64,000 nt of DNA from Candidatus Vicinibacter proximus (GTDB lineage: Bacteria; Bacteroidota; Bacteroidia; Chitinophagales; Saprospiraceae). Positions 44,505-53,419 of this stretch are shown piece after piece. The notes under the pieces are model-generated. The model saw only the letters and a list, made by a program, of their open reading frames with translations. It was not told the origin of the DNA and made no database searches. Numbering within the stretch: position 1 is the stretch's first letter; every line of letters begins with the position of its first letter. Position numbers and translations under genes: made by a program. The stretch is from positions 372,001 through 436,000 of the forward strand of contig JADJOE010000003.1 in NCBI GenBank assembly GCA_016713905.1. The letters are read 5' to 3'.

Positions 44505-45998
44505 TTAACTGTATCGTTCTTCCATTCTTTGCGAACGTTTTCTTCTATTTACTGAACTTCGATAAAAGCTATAAAGCAAAACAAGGATTATTGGCAGTAA
44601 AAAATTTAGGTATTTATACATGTTTCTGGTAGAATCGTCCAATTCTTTTATAGGCCTTGTTTCTACAGCTTTTGTACGCAAATCTATCAGGCCGGTATCA
44701 TCTGAAAGCCAGTCTATTCCATTGACAAGGAGGGAGACATTATCCTGATTAATTTGTTGATTTCTTCCACGGCCTACAGGAAAATCACCATCCCCATAGA
44801 TGATGAGTTTACAGGAAGTATTGCCTGCAATTTTTCCTTCTACCACTGCCCCCAAGCAGATATTTCTTTCGGGAAAATCGGCTTCTGTCCACTGACGTTG
44901 AATATCAATCACAATGGGCATTGGCTCTCTGCCTGACTTATCAGAAGTAAATAGTAAAGGGATAAATTGTTCTTTGCCATTATAACTTATTGCTGATGCA
45001 AATTGGAGAATCACTCTTTCCAATCCTTTTGTTACCGGATGGTTTGAAAAATTTTGAATCAAGGGTAGATAAGGCAATTGCACCGGTGTGGCAAAGGAAA
45101 ACATTCCCGTTTGTTGCTGGACTTGGACTGAGCCACAGGCAGCATCTTTTACTAACGCATTTTCAAGGACAATGCCTTTTTCAGCCAACCAATTACCCAC
45201 ACCACTTAAGGATGGAGTGACTTGTCCTGTTTGTAGTTCTGCTTCAATTTGATTGGTGGCTATCAATAAATTACCACCCTGGCCAAGATAATCATTAAGC
45301 ATTTCAAAATGACTGGCAGGAATACTGTCCTGTGGCCTTACAAGCACCAGGGTTTTATATTTGTTCAACTGGGTGCTGTCCGTTAAATAGACAGATTCGA
45401 CGGAGTACAGGATGTTAAGAGATTCATATACCTGAACCATTTCTTGCAAAGATGCTTCCCGATGGCCTTGAATAAAGCCAATAACTGGTTTGTTTTTTAC
45501 TACCAGTTTTTTAATGTTGGTAGTAAGAGCGTATTCCATTGCAGTTCCAGGTTGGATCACAGGAATTATTTCTTTTTTATCGCCCACTTTTATGGTAGCG
45601 CCAAGGAAGGCTTTAAGTTGTTTGGCCTGGTCTTTTTCCCGGACGTTGATCATCACGGGCTGAATCCCTTCCTTCATGGCTTCTTCTTCTTTTTTTGGGT
45701 CGTCATTCGGGGCAATGAATTCATATTCCAGTTGGCCTTTCGAAAGATTATAGAATTCATCCAGAATTTCTTTCAGGTCTTGTTTAGTTTTGCCTACATC
45801 AGTTGGTAAATCATCTGAAAAATATGCTGTGACTTTAACTTTTTCATCCAGATTGCGCAGGATATTTTTAGTAGCAGGGCTTAACGTGAATTCCTGATTT
45901 TTTGTAAGGTCAAGACGAAAAAAGAATTGTCTTGCCAGAAAATTCAAAGCCACAAATGCAAGAATTGCAACAATGATTTTGGAAGCAGTAGTATTCAT
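44505..45998 (-). CDS. gldG: Gliding-motility ABC transporter component GldG
   Basis: A 497-residue protein with an N-terminal membrane helix (SKIIVAILAFVALNFLARQF), a large extracytoplasmic ABC_transp_aux domain with RLDLTKNQEFTLSPATKNIL, and a C-terminal membrane helix (YLNFLLPIILVLLYSFYRSS) followed by a basic tail. This is the known GldG layout. GldA, GldF and GldG form an ABC complex needed for gliding in flavobacteria. It is the third gene of gldAFG, 10 bases after gldF. Confidence 0.93.
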   Translation of the reverse strand: MNTTASKIIVAILAFVALNFLARQFFFRLDLTKNQEFTLSPATKNILRNLDEKVKVTAYFSDDLPTDVGKTKQDLKEILDEFYNLSKGQLEYEFIAPNDDPKKEEEAMKEGIQPVMINVREKDQAKQLKAFLGATIKVGDKKEIIPVIQPGTAMEYALTTNIKKLVVKNKPVIGFIQGHREASLQEMVQVYESLNILYSVESVYLTDSTQLNKYKTLVLVRPQDSIPASHFEMLNDYLGQGGNLLIATNQIEAELQTGQVTPSLSGVGNWLAEKGIVLENALVKDAACGSVQVQQQTGMFSFATPVQLPYLPLIQNFSNHPVTKGLERVILQFASAISYNGKEQFIPLLFTSDKSGREPMPIVIDIQRQWTEADFPERNICLGAVVEGKIAGNTSCKLIIYGDGDFPVGRGRNQQINQDNVSLLVNGIDWLSDDTGLIDLRTKAVETRPIKELDDSTRNMYKYLNFLLPIILVLLYSFYRSSVNRRKRSQRMEERYS

Positions 45999-46008
45999 AT
46001 TCCTCTTG

Positions 46009-46728
46009 TTATTTTCTTTTGGTTATTAATTGTTCGGCCATAAATAATCCTAATAAGGTGAGGCTCGCAAAATAAATAAGATCCTTTGTGTCCAATACGC
46101 CTCTTGAAATGGATTCAAAATGTCTGCTGACGCTTAGATCATTCATCAGGTTCCCAAGGAATCCTCGTGTGCCTCCACTGAATAAATCAAATAAAAAATG
46201 AAAAAATATACCAATGAGGAGAGCTAAAAGAAATGCAACAATTTGATTGTTGGTCAAGCTGCTTGCAAAAAGTCCAATGGCGATATAAGCTGAACTCATG
46301 AGCAACAATCCAAGATATCCACTAATGGTTGCGCCATGATCTACAGATCCTAACCTTGCAATGGAGAAGTAATATGGTAGGGTAAAAATCAAAGCTATGC
46401 CAACCAGTAGCATGCAAGCCAGATATTTACCTAACACAAGTTGCCTGTGACTTACTGCCTTCGTGAGCAGTAATTCTATGGTGCCAGTTTTCTTTTCTTC
46501 AGCGATCATTTTCATGGTGATAGCAGGGATGAAAAAAAATAGCGTCCATTTTGCAATTGCAAAGAAAACCTGAAGATCTGCTTCTTTCCGAATAAATACA
46601 TCTGCTCCATAAATCCAGGTAAAAAATCCACTAAATCCCAGAAAGGCCAACAGCATGATATAAGCGGTCAAGGAGTCAAAGAAGGAATTGAGCTCTCTTT
46701 TGGCGATAATTTGAACAGGTGATTGCAT
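46009..46728 (-). CDS. gldF: Gliding-motility ABC transporter permease GldF
   Basis: A protein of 239 residues from the ATG at 46728 (the frame reaches 46734 through a TTG). It has six membrane segments of the ABC-2 permease type, with IIAKRELNSFFDSLTAYIML at the start, MIAEEKKTGTIELLLTKAVS in the coupling region, and LGKYLACMLLVGIALIF. It is placed six bases after gldA and ten before gldG, so the three genes are co-transcribed. Confidence 0.93.
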   Translation of the reverse strand: MQSPVQIIAKRELNSFFDSLTAYIMLLAFLGFSGFFTWIYGADVFIRKEADLQVFFAIAKWTLFFFIPAITMKMIAEEKKTGTIELLLTKAVSHRQLVLGKYLACMLLVGIALIFTLPYYFSIARLGSVDHGATISGYLGLLLMSSAYIAIGLFASSLTNNQIVAFLLALLIGIFFHFLFDLFSGGTRGFLGNLMNDLSVSRHFESISRGVLDTKDLIYFASLTLLGLFMAEQLITKRK

Positions 46729-46734
46729 ATTCAA

Positions 46735-47670
46735 TTAATTTATGGTAAGGTCTCTAAAAATGTCTTCTAATTTGGTTTCAAAAGGAGTCAATTCAAGTAA
46801 TTCCCATCCTTTTTCTACACACAAATGAAATATTGCTTTGTTGAGATGGATTTCTCCACGGGATTGTACCTCGAATTTATTTTCATTTCTATTGATTAAA
46901 TCAACCAGACTCACTTCTGGCAAAGATTGAAGCGTAGAAAAGATATTGTCCTGATCCGCTCCCTCAATACGAACATGCAAAATTTGACGAGACTCAGATT
47001 GTTTGCGCAAATTTGCAACCGTGCCATCTGCGACTATCCGACCTTTATTAATGATAAGAATCCTATCGCATGTAGCTTCTACTTCAGGCAGGATATGTGT
47101 ACTTAAAATGACAGTTTTTTCTTTGCCAAGTTGTTTAATTAATTCCCTTATTTCAACGATTTGATTAGGGTCAAGACCAGTGGTAGGTTCGTCGAGAATC
47201 AATATTTGGGGGTTATGAATGAGCGCCTGAGCCAGTCCTACCCGTTGCCTGTACCCTTTAGACAGTTCCCCAATTTTTTTATGTTTTTCCACATCCAGGC
47301 CACACTTTTTGACCATTTCACGAACTCTGGAAGGAATTTCTGAAGCCGAAACGCCCTGAAGGGATGCACAAAAGGCCAAATAATCCAGAACGGGCATATC
47401 TTCATAAAGGGGATTGTGTTCAGGGAGGTAGCCAATAGTCCGTCTTAAGTCAATAGAAGACCGACTTGAATTGTTCCCATACCAGATAGTTCCATGGTCG
47501 GGCTCGAGATATTGGGTTAACATTTTCATGGTGGTTGTTTTACCTGCACCATTCGGGCCCAGAAAGCCAAGAATTTCTCCTGATTTTACTTCAAAAGAAA
47601 TGTCGTCAACCGCCTTTTGGAGGCCATAACTTTTTGACAATGAAGAAATTTTCAAGTCCATAAGTTGCAT
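46735..47670 (-). CDS. gldA: Gliding-motility ABC transporter ATPase GldA
   Basis: A 311-residue ABC ATPase. Walker A is GPNGAGKT (38-45), the signature is LSKGYRQRVGLAQAL, and Walker B is ILILDEPTTGLDP, followed by the switch His in STHILPEVE. An in-frame ATG three codons in (47661) is an alternative start. It heads gldAFG and is transcribed away from the polysaccharide locus at 47879. Confidence 0.93.
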   Translation of the reverse strand: MQLMDLKISSLSKSYGLQKAVDDISFEVKSGEILGFLGPNGAGKTTTMKMLTQYLEPDHGTIWYGNNSSRSSIDLRRTIGYLPEHNPLYEDMPVLDYLAFCASLQGVSASEIPSRVREMVKKCGLDVEKHKKIGELSKGYRQRVGLAQALIHNPQILILDEPTTGLDPNQIVEIRELIKQLGKEKTVILSTHILPEVEATCDRILIINKGRIVADGTVANLRKQSESRQILHVRIEGADQDNIFSTLQSLPEVSLVDLINRNENKFEVQSRGEIHLNKAIFHLCVEKGWELLELTPFETKLEDIFRDLTIN

Positions 47671-47819
47671 ATTTAAATTAGGAAAGGGTGAATCCGTGGC
47701 GAAAATAATAAGATTTCATTTTTCAACACTAAATGTTACGTCAAAAGCTTTTGTACCGGAGTCCATTTTATTGAAAAATAGACTTGAATTATTTAATTTA
47801 TTTATATATAAAATATTCT

Positions 47820-47827
47820 TATTTTTG
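47820..47827 (+). promoter_or_regulatory. Putative -7 element at the head of the polysaccharide locus
   Basis: TATTTTTG, an exact TAnnTTTG match, lies 51 bases before the Wzz-like start. No complete -33 is seen. As the following genes have almost no gaps, this could drive much of the locus. Confidence 0.4.
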
Positions 47828-47878
47828 TGGTTAAATATAACAAAAAACCAAATAGATTACTGATTTCACTGGCTTAAG

Positions 47879-48940
47879 ATGAATCAAGAAAATGAAAATA
47901 ATACATTCAGCCTGAGGGAATTTGTTCAGCTGTTGCAAGATTATCTGAAGGAATTTAAGCGGAGTCTGCCTTTAATGATTTGGGTTTTGTTACCAGTGGG
48001 TGCTTATTTTGCTTATCAACAATTTACCAAAAAGCCTCAGTATACAGCCAAAGTGAGCTTTATGCTCAACGAAGCAGAAGCCGGCCAGTCTGGCCTGACC
48101 TCCATACTTGGTCAATTTGGATTGTCCGCACCCGGGCAAAAATTAAGCTTGCAAAAAATCATTGAAATTGCCAAAACACGCAGAATTGCGGAAACATTTT
48201 TTTTTAAAAGAAATATAGTAAACGGTAAAGAAGATTTTCTGGCGAATCATTTAATTGAGGCTTTTCAATCTGAGGGAGAATGGTTCACCGTTCCATTTTG
48301 GGAAAAGTCGGATTCTCTAAGTAAATTAAGATTTTCAAGAACAGAAGTATCCTCTTTTGATACTCAGGAAAGAATGGCATTGAAGCGTTTACATTTTCTT
48401 TTTCTTAAAAGATTGGAAACTATTTTTAATGAAAAAACCGGGATTATGGAATTGTCTATAAGATTACCCGTAGAGGATTTGGCCTATCAGATGTGTTTTT
48501 CCTTATATGATCAGTTAAGTAAATTCTACATTGATAAAACCATTGAAAAACAACAGGACACTTATGACCGCCTTCAACATAAAGTCGATAGCTTAAGAAA
48601 TCTGATTCATCGTAAAGATTATAATCTCGCAGGGATAAAAGACAGTTACCGAAATACATTTCTCAATGAAGATCTGGTTCCACAGACACAAGTGGATAGA
48701 GATATAAAGATGTTTTCGATTCTCTATGGGGAAGCTTTAAAAAATCTGGAACTGGCTTCTTTTACATTGCAGAATAAAACCCCATTTATTCAGGCATTGG
48801 ATCTTCCCATGAAGCCCTTGGAATTGAAAAAGGAAAACCTACTCATGAACTTGATTAAAACATTATTGATCAGTTTTATGCTCACTCTAGGTTTTGTCAT
48901 TGTGAGAAAAATTTGGCGAGATAATTTGCAAACGAATTAA
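47879..48940 (+). CDS. Wzz-like polysaccharide chain-length determinant
   Basis: A 353-residue protein with the Wzz layout: membrane helix at about residues 30-49 (LPLMIWVLLPVGAYFAYQQF), a periplasmic coiled-coil domain containing QDTYDRLQHKVDSLRNLI, and a second membrane helix at 325-345 (NLIKTLLISFMLTLGFVIV). There is no Tyr-kinase domain. It controls the modal length of O-antigen or capsule made by the Wzy polymerase, which is encoded further down at 58548. Confidence 0.85.
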   Translation: MNQENENNTFSLREFVQLLQDYLKEFKRSLPLMIWVLLPVGAYFAYQQFTKKPQYTAKVSFMLNEAEAGQSGLTSILGQFGLSAPGQKLSLQKIIEIAKTRRIAETFFFKRNIVNGKEDFLANHLIEAFQSEGEWFTVPFWEKSDSLSKLRFSRTEVSSFDTQERMALKRLHFLFLKRLETIFNEKTGIMELSIRLPVEDLAYQMCFSLYDQLSKFYIDKTIEKQQDTYDRLQHKVDSLRNLIHRKDYNLAGIKDSYRNTFLNEDLVPQTQVDRDIKMFSILYGEALKNLELASFTLQNKTPFIQALDLPMKPLELKKENLLMNLIKTLLISFMLTLGFVIVRKIWRDNLQTN

Positions 48941-48955
48941 AGAAAGGTTACAGTT

Positions 48956-49732
48956 ATGAAGGTGGTAATTCTTGCAGGTGGATTAGGTACAAGGTTGATG
49001 GAAGAGACAGAATCGCGTCCAAAGCCCATGGTAGAAATAGCAGGTAAGCCGATTCTTTGGCATATAATGAAAATTTATGAAGCGCAAGGTTTCAATGATT
49101 TTATCATATGCCTTGGTTATAAGGCTACCATGATAAAGGAATATTTTTTGAATTATTATCTGTATAATTCAGATGTAACGATAGAGTTGGCCAAAAATAA
49201 AGTGGATGTCCATTTCTCGAATACAGAATCCTTTAAAGTTACATTAATCGATACGGGTATTGAAACCAATACAGCAGGCAGGATAAAGAGAATCAAGAAG
49301 TATACAGAAGGGGAAGCATTTATGTTGACGTATGGAGACGGTGTTTCCAATGTTGATTTGAAAGCCTTATTAAATTTTCACCAATCTTCAGGGAAGTTGG
49401 CCACACTCACTTCCATCCAATTGCCGGGAAGATTTGGTCATTTGAATATAAATGAATCGGGTATAGTAGAAGAATTTCAAGAGAAGCCGGAGGATGATGG
49501 ATTATGGATCAACGGAGGTTTTTTTGTTATGGAACAGGGAATATTTGATTATCTTGAAGGGGACATGGATCAGGTGCAATGGGAGAAAAAGCCATTGTAT
49601 GAAATTGCCCGAGATGGACAACTCGCAGCTTATCAGCATAAGGGATTTTGGAAAGCTATGGATGCGATGAGAGACCGTATTGAGTTGGAAGAATTGTGGA
49701 AGAATGGTAAAGCCGAATGGAAAATATGGTAG
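48956..49732 (+). CDS. rfbF: Glucose-1-phosphate cytidylyltransferase
   Basis: A 258-residue nucleotidyltransferase making CDP-glucose from CTP and glucose 1-phosphate. Motifs are VVILAGGLGTRLMEETES and RPKPMVEIAGKPILWHIMK, TYGDGVSNVD, PGRFGHLNI, and WINGGFFVMEQGIFDY, all matching RfbF (DdhA). It overlaps the following rfbG reading frame by 16 bases, or by seven if rfbG begins at 49726. Confidence 0.95.
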   Translation: MKVVILAGGLGTRLMEETESRPKPMVEIAGKPILWHIMKIYEAQGFNDFIICLGYKATMIKEYFLNYYLYNSDVTIELAKNKVDVHFSNTESFKVTLIDTGIETNTAGRIKRIKKYTEGEAFMLTYGDGVSNVDLKALLNFHQSSGKLATLTSIQLPGRFGHLNINESGIVEEFQEKPEDDGLWINGGFFVMEQGIFDYLEGDMDQVQWEKKPLYEIARDGQLAAYQHKGFWKAMDAMRDRIELEELWKNGKAEWKIW

Positions 49733-50811
49733 ATAGACTTCGGGCGGCGTTTGAAAATAAGAGAGTTCTGGTCACCGGACATACTGGTTTTAAGGGCTCC
49801 TGGCTGGTGGCTATGTTGCACAAACTGGGTGCAAAAGTTACGGGATATTCATTGCCACCAAGCACTCATCCCAATCATTTTAGTTTGTTAAATGCCCCTT
49901 TTCAACACATTGAAGGGAATATATTGGATGCGGATCATTTGGAAAAAGTGATGGAGGATTCTGAAGCAGAGATTGTTTTTCATTTGGCAGCTCAAGCTTT
50001 GGTAAGACCATCATATATAGATCCTGTAGATACCTATCAATCCAATGTTATCGGCACGCTGAATGTTCTGCAAGCTGCCAGAATGAGTACGCGGGTAAAA
50101 GTCATGGTAATGATCACGACAGATAAAGTCTATGAGAATTTGGAAAGTGATTATGCATATAAAGAAAGTGATCGACTGGGAGGATATGATTTATATAGTT
50201 CATCAAAAGCTTGTTGTGAAATTTTGATTAGTTCTTACAGAAGAAGTTTTTTCCCTTTGGAAAAATATGGGTTGTCTCACGACACTTTAATTGCTTCGGC
50301 AAGAGCCGGGAATGTTCTTGGTGGAGGGGATTGGAGTGCGGATAGGTTGATCCCGGATTTGATGCGAGCTGCTTCTGCAAAACAAAAAGTGGAGATAAGA
50401 AATCCATTATCTGTAAGACCATGGCAACATGTATTGGATTGTTTGACCGGTTATTTATTGTTGGCTGAGAAATTATTATCGCAAGATACTGCTGCATCAA
50501 CTGCGTGGAATTTTTCCCCATACCCTGATGATGTAAAAACTGTGGGAGAGATGGTTGAAATAACAGCCAGACACTGGCCTGCATTGGAATATGTCATCAA
50601 AAAGCCAGAGCAAGATTTTCATGAAGCAGGATTATTGAAACTGAATCATGAGAAAGCCGTTAATGAATTGAAATGGAAACCCATTTTTCGAACGGAAGAG
50701 GCTTTGGAAAAAACCATAGAATGGTATCGTGCGTATTTTGAAAAGTCAGAGGTTCTGACCACTCAGCAGATTGATCAATACTTTCTTCAAATGTCAAAGC
50801 ATGGAATTTGA
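49717..50811 (+). CDS. rfbG: CDP-glucose 4,6-dehydratase
   Basis: A 364-residue extended SDR that turns CDP-glucose into CDP-4-keto-6-deoxyglucose. It has RVLVTGHTGFKGSWL for NAD binding, FHLAAQALVRPSY, the active-site threonine and Asp in ITTDKVYEN, and YDLYSSSKACCEI with Tyr and Lys. Either ATG at 49717 or 49726 is possible; both overlap rfbF. No RfbH-type 3-dehydrase is present in the window, so 3,6-dideoxy sugars are not the expected end product. Confidence 0.95.
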   Translation: MENMVDRLRAAFENKRVLVTGHTGFKGSWLVAMLHKLGAKVTGYSLPPSTHPNHFSLLNAPFQHIEGNILDADHLEKVMEDSEAEIVFHLAAQALVRPSYIDPVDTYQSNVIGTLNVLQAARMSTRVKVMVMITTDKVYENLESDYAYKESDRLGGYDLYSSSKACCEILISSYRRSFFPLEKYGLSHDTLIASARAGNVLGGGDWSADRLIPDLMRAASAKQKVEIRNPLSVRPWQHVLDCLTGYLLLAEKLLSQDTAASTAWNFSPYPDDVKTVGEMVEITARHWPALEYVIKKPEQDFHEAGLLKLNHEKAVNELKWKPIFRTEEALEKTIEWYRAYFEKSEVLTTQQIDQYFLQMSKHGI

Positions 50812-51349
50812 AGAAACGGGATTTGATGGTTTGTATGTAGTCAAAATGAAACCCATTGTTGACGATCGGGGACATTTTTTCAGATCTTACTGTGCCAAAG
50901 AATTTAACAGTATAGGTGTACATGAACATTTTGTTCAAATGAATCAATCTTTTAATCGTGAAATTGGCACACTAAGAGGCATGCATGCGCAGACGGGGAA
51001 TGCGGCGGAAATTAAGTTCGTGCGATGCCTGAGCGGGAAGGTTTTTGATGTGGTTGTTGATTTGCGGAGTGATTCTGCCAGTTATTTGAAGTATTTCGGC
51101 ATTGAACTTTTTGGAGGAGACTTTAAAGGCTTGTTAATTCCAAAAGGTTTTGTGCATGGATTTATCACACTGGAAGAAAATTCCGTTTTGTTGTATCATC
51201 ATACTGCTTTTTATACCCCGCAGTTGGAAATGTGTATAAGGTATAATGATCCTGCTGTCGGTATTCAGTGGCCGGAAGCTGTTCGTCATGTCAGTGAAAA
51301 AGATTTAACCTACCCATTAATTGATCAAAATTTCAAAGGATTGCCATGA
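50801..51349 (+). CDS. dTDP-4-dehydrorhamnose 3,5-epimerase-like protein (acting on a CDP sugar)
   Basis: A protein of 182 residues from the ATG at 50801 (the frame reaches 50771 through a TTG). It is a cupin of the RmlC family: GTLRGMHAQTG keeps the catalytic His, KFVRCLSGKVFDVVVDLR is standard, and IRYNDPAVGIQWPE keeps the aspartate region. The aromatic TDYYSP of RmlC is TAFYTP here. With CDP-4-keto-6-deoxyglucose as the only local substrate, it probably epimerises C3 and/or C5 of that compound. It overlaps rfbG by 11 bases. Confidence 0.88.
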   Translation: MEFEETGFDGLYVVKMKPIVDDRGHFFRSYCAKEFNSIGVHEHFVQMNQSFNREIGTLRGMHAQTGNAAEIKFVRCLSGKVFDVVVDLRSDSASYLKYFGIELFGGDFKGLLIPKGFVHGFITLEENSVLLYHHTAFYTPQLEMCIRYNDPAVGIQWPEAVRHVSEKDLTYPLIDQNFKGLP

Positions 51350-52575
51350 GTCAATGCAGACATTGTAGATCAGAGTTGAATATTGAATTCGTTGATCTAG
51401 GTTTTAGTCCACCTTCCAATTCGTTTTTGAAAAAGGAAGCGCTGTTACAACCTGAAATTAATTTTCCATTGAGGATTTTGGTTTGTGATACATGTTATCT
51501 TGTTCAAATAGAAGAATATGCAAGTCACTCTGATATTTTTAGTTCAGACTATGCCTATTTTTCATCCTATTCTAGTTCCTGGTTAGCACATGCCAAGAGA
51601 TATACAGAGAATATGATTGAGCGCTTTGGTTTTAACTCAGATTCTCAAATTATCGAACTTGCCAGCAACGATGGATATTTACTTCAATATTTTAAGGAAA
51701 AGAATATTCCTGTTTTGGGTATAGAACCCACTGCAAATACCGCTAAAGTAGCTGAGGAAAGGGGAATTAAATCCATTGTTGATTTTTTTGGGACTCGTTT
51801 GGCTAAACTTTTGGTCAGTGAAGGTTATCGTGCAGATCTATTGCTCGGAAATAATGTATTGGCTCATGTGCCGGATATCAATGACTTTGTGCAAGGAATG
51901 AAGATTTTGTTGAAAGAGAATGGAGTCATAACCATGGAATTTCCACACTTGTTGCAATTGATTCAATGGAATCAATTCGATACCATTTATCATGAGCATT
52001 TCTCTTATTTATCTTTCATCACCGTGAAAAGAATTTTTGAATCTTGCGGTTTGCATGTATTTGATGTTGAGGAACTTTCCACCCATGGTGGCTCTCTGCG
52101 AATTTTTGCCTGTCACGAAGAAGACAGGACAAAACAACAAACCGAGCGAGTCATCAATATGATTTTGTTGGAAGAGGGGAGCGGGTTGAACAAGATAGAG
52201 ACTTATCAAGGATTTCAGAAAAAAGCTGAAAAAGTCAAGGACGAGTTTGTTCGCTTTTTAATAGAAGCAAAGACTTCTATTAAATATGTAGCAGGCTACG
52301 GTGCAGCTGCCAAAGGAAATACACTTCTGAACTTTTGTGGGGTAAGGAAGGATTTGCTTAAATTTATTGTTGATGCTTCACCACATAAACAAAATAAATT
52401 TATTCCGGGAATGCACATCCCTGTTGTAGAGGAGTCCTGGATCAGGAAACACCAACCAGATTATGTGGTCATACTGCCATGGAACATAAAAGAAGAAATT
52501 TCTGTGCAGCTTGATTATATTAGAGAATGGGGTGGGAAGTTTGTAATTGCTGTTCCAGAACTATTGATTTTTTAA
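51346..52575 (+). CDS. NDP-hexose C-methyltransferase (TylCIII type)
   Basis: A 409-residue SAM-dependent C-methyltransferase of three parts: an N-terminal zinc-binding region (Cys4, Cys7, Cys47, Cys50), a central Rossmann methyltransferase domain with IIELASNDGYLLQYF, and a C-terminal Methyltransf_14 domain with YVAGYGAAAKGNTLLNF. Members add a methyl group to C3 of a nucleotide-linked 4-keto sugar. The four-base overlap with the epimerase gene and the CDP-sugar neighbours suggest that it acts on the CDP-4-keto-6-deoxy intermediate. Confidence 0.9.
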   Translation: MSQCRHCRSELNIEFVDLGFSPPSNSFLKKEALLQPEINFPLRILVCDTCYLVQIEEYASHSDIFSSDYAYFSSYSSSWLAHAKRYTENMIERFGFNSDSQIIELASNDGYLLQYFKEKNIPVLGIEPTANTAKVAEERGIKSIVDFFGTRLAKLLVSEGYRADLLLGNNVLAHVPDINDFVQGMKILLKENGVITMEFPHLLQLIQWNQFDTIYHEHFSYLSFITVKRIFESCGLHVFDVEELSTHGGSLRIFACHEEDRTKQQTERVINMILLEEGSGLNKIETYQGFQKKAEKVKDEFVRFLIEAKTSIKYVAGYGAAAKGNTLLNFCGVRKDLLKFIVDASPHKQNKFIPGMHIPVVEESWIRKHQPDYVVILPWNIKEEISVQLDYIREWGGKFVIAVPELLIF

Positions 52576-52576
52576 G

Positions 52577-53416
52577 ATGAAGGTTTTAGTTACCGGGGCT
52601 TCGGGATTTATCGGGCGACATGTGGTTAGAGAACTCATTGAAAGAGGACTCAAACCAATATGTCTTGTGCGGCAATTCAACAGTATGAGTGATTTGGGAT
52701 TTGCTCACCATGAATTGGAATTGATTGAAGCAGATCTGGAGACATTTGAACCCCACATTTACTTTGCTGATCATCCGATTCCGGATAAATGCATCCATCT
52801 TGCTTGGAATGGTTTGCCAAATTATAAGGCAATGTTTCATATTGAAGAGAACCTCCCGAGACAATATAAATTTCTGAAGTCTTTGATCCAGGCAGGAGTT
52901 ATCGATTTTACAATTACCGGTACCTGTCTGGAATATGGTATGCAGGAAGGATGTTTAAATACATCTAATTTTGCAAACCCTTTAATTTCTTATGCCATTG
53001 CGAAAGATTCTCTCCGCAGATTTTTATCCGCACTTCAGACTATCCTCAAATTTGATTTAAAATGGTTAAGACTTTTTTATACTTATGGGGACGGGCAATC
53101 GGAATCTTCTATCCTGAGTCAATTGGATAAAGCTTTAGGAAGAGGGGATCAAAAGTTTGATATGAGTGGAGGGGAACAGGTTAGGGATTATCTTCCGGTA
53201 ACAGAGCTTGTAAAACAAATAGTGGATTTTAGTTTGACATCGGGCTCAGGAGTATTTCAATGTTGCAGTGGGCAGCCTATAAAAATTAGAGACCTCGTTA
53301 CCAATTATTTAAAAGTGCATCAAAAAAACATTGCACTTAATTTGGGTCATTATCCTTACAATGACTATGAGCCAATGGAGTTTTGGGGTGAAAAAGTGAA
53401 TCATAAAATTGTTTAA
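52577..53416 (+). CDS. NAD-dependent epimerase/dehydratase (probable 4-ketoreductase)
   Basis: A 279-residue extended SDR. VLVTGASGFIGRHVVREL binds the dinucleotide, TGTCLEYG gives the active-site Thr/Ser position, and SYAIAKDSLRRFL supplies the Tyr and Lys. It starts one base after the C-methyltransferase stop, so it probably reduces the 4-keto group and finishes the CDP-sugar. Epimerase or dehydratase activity remains possible. Confidence 0.87.
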   Translation: MKVLVTGASGFIGRHVVRELIERGLKPICLVRQFNSMSDLGFAHHELELIEADLETFEPHIYFADHPIPDKCIHLAWNGLPNYKAMFHIEENLPRQYKFLKSLIQAGVIDFTITGTCLEYGMQEGCLNTSNFANPLISYAIAKDSLRRFLSALQTILKFDLKWLRLFYTYGDGQSESSILSQLDKALGRGDQKFDMSGGEQVRDYLPVTELVKQIVDFSLTSGSGVFQCCSGQPIKIRDLVTNYLKVHQKNIALNLGHYPYNDYEPMEFWGEKVNHKIV

Positions 53417-53419
53417 AAT

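Noticed and set aside
45444..45809. A 121-residue plus-strand ORF in gldG
   Set aside because: It is an antisense shadow of gldG with low-complexity Phe-rich translation.
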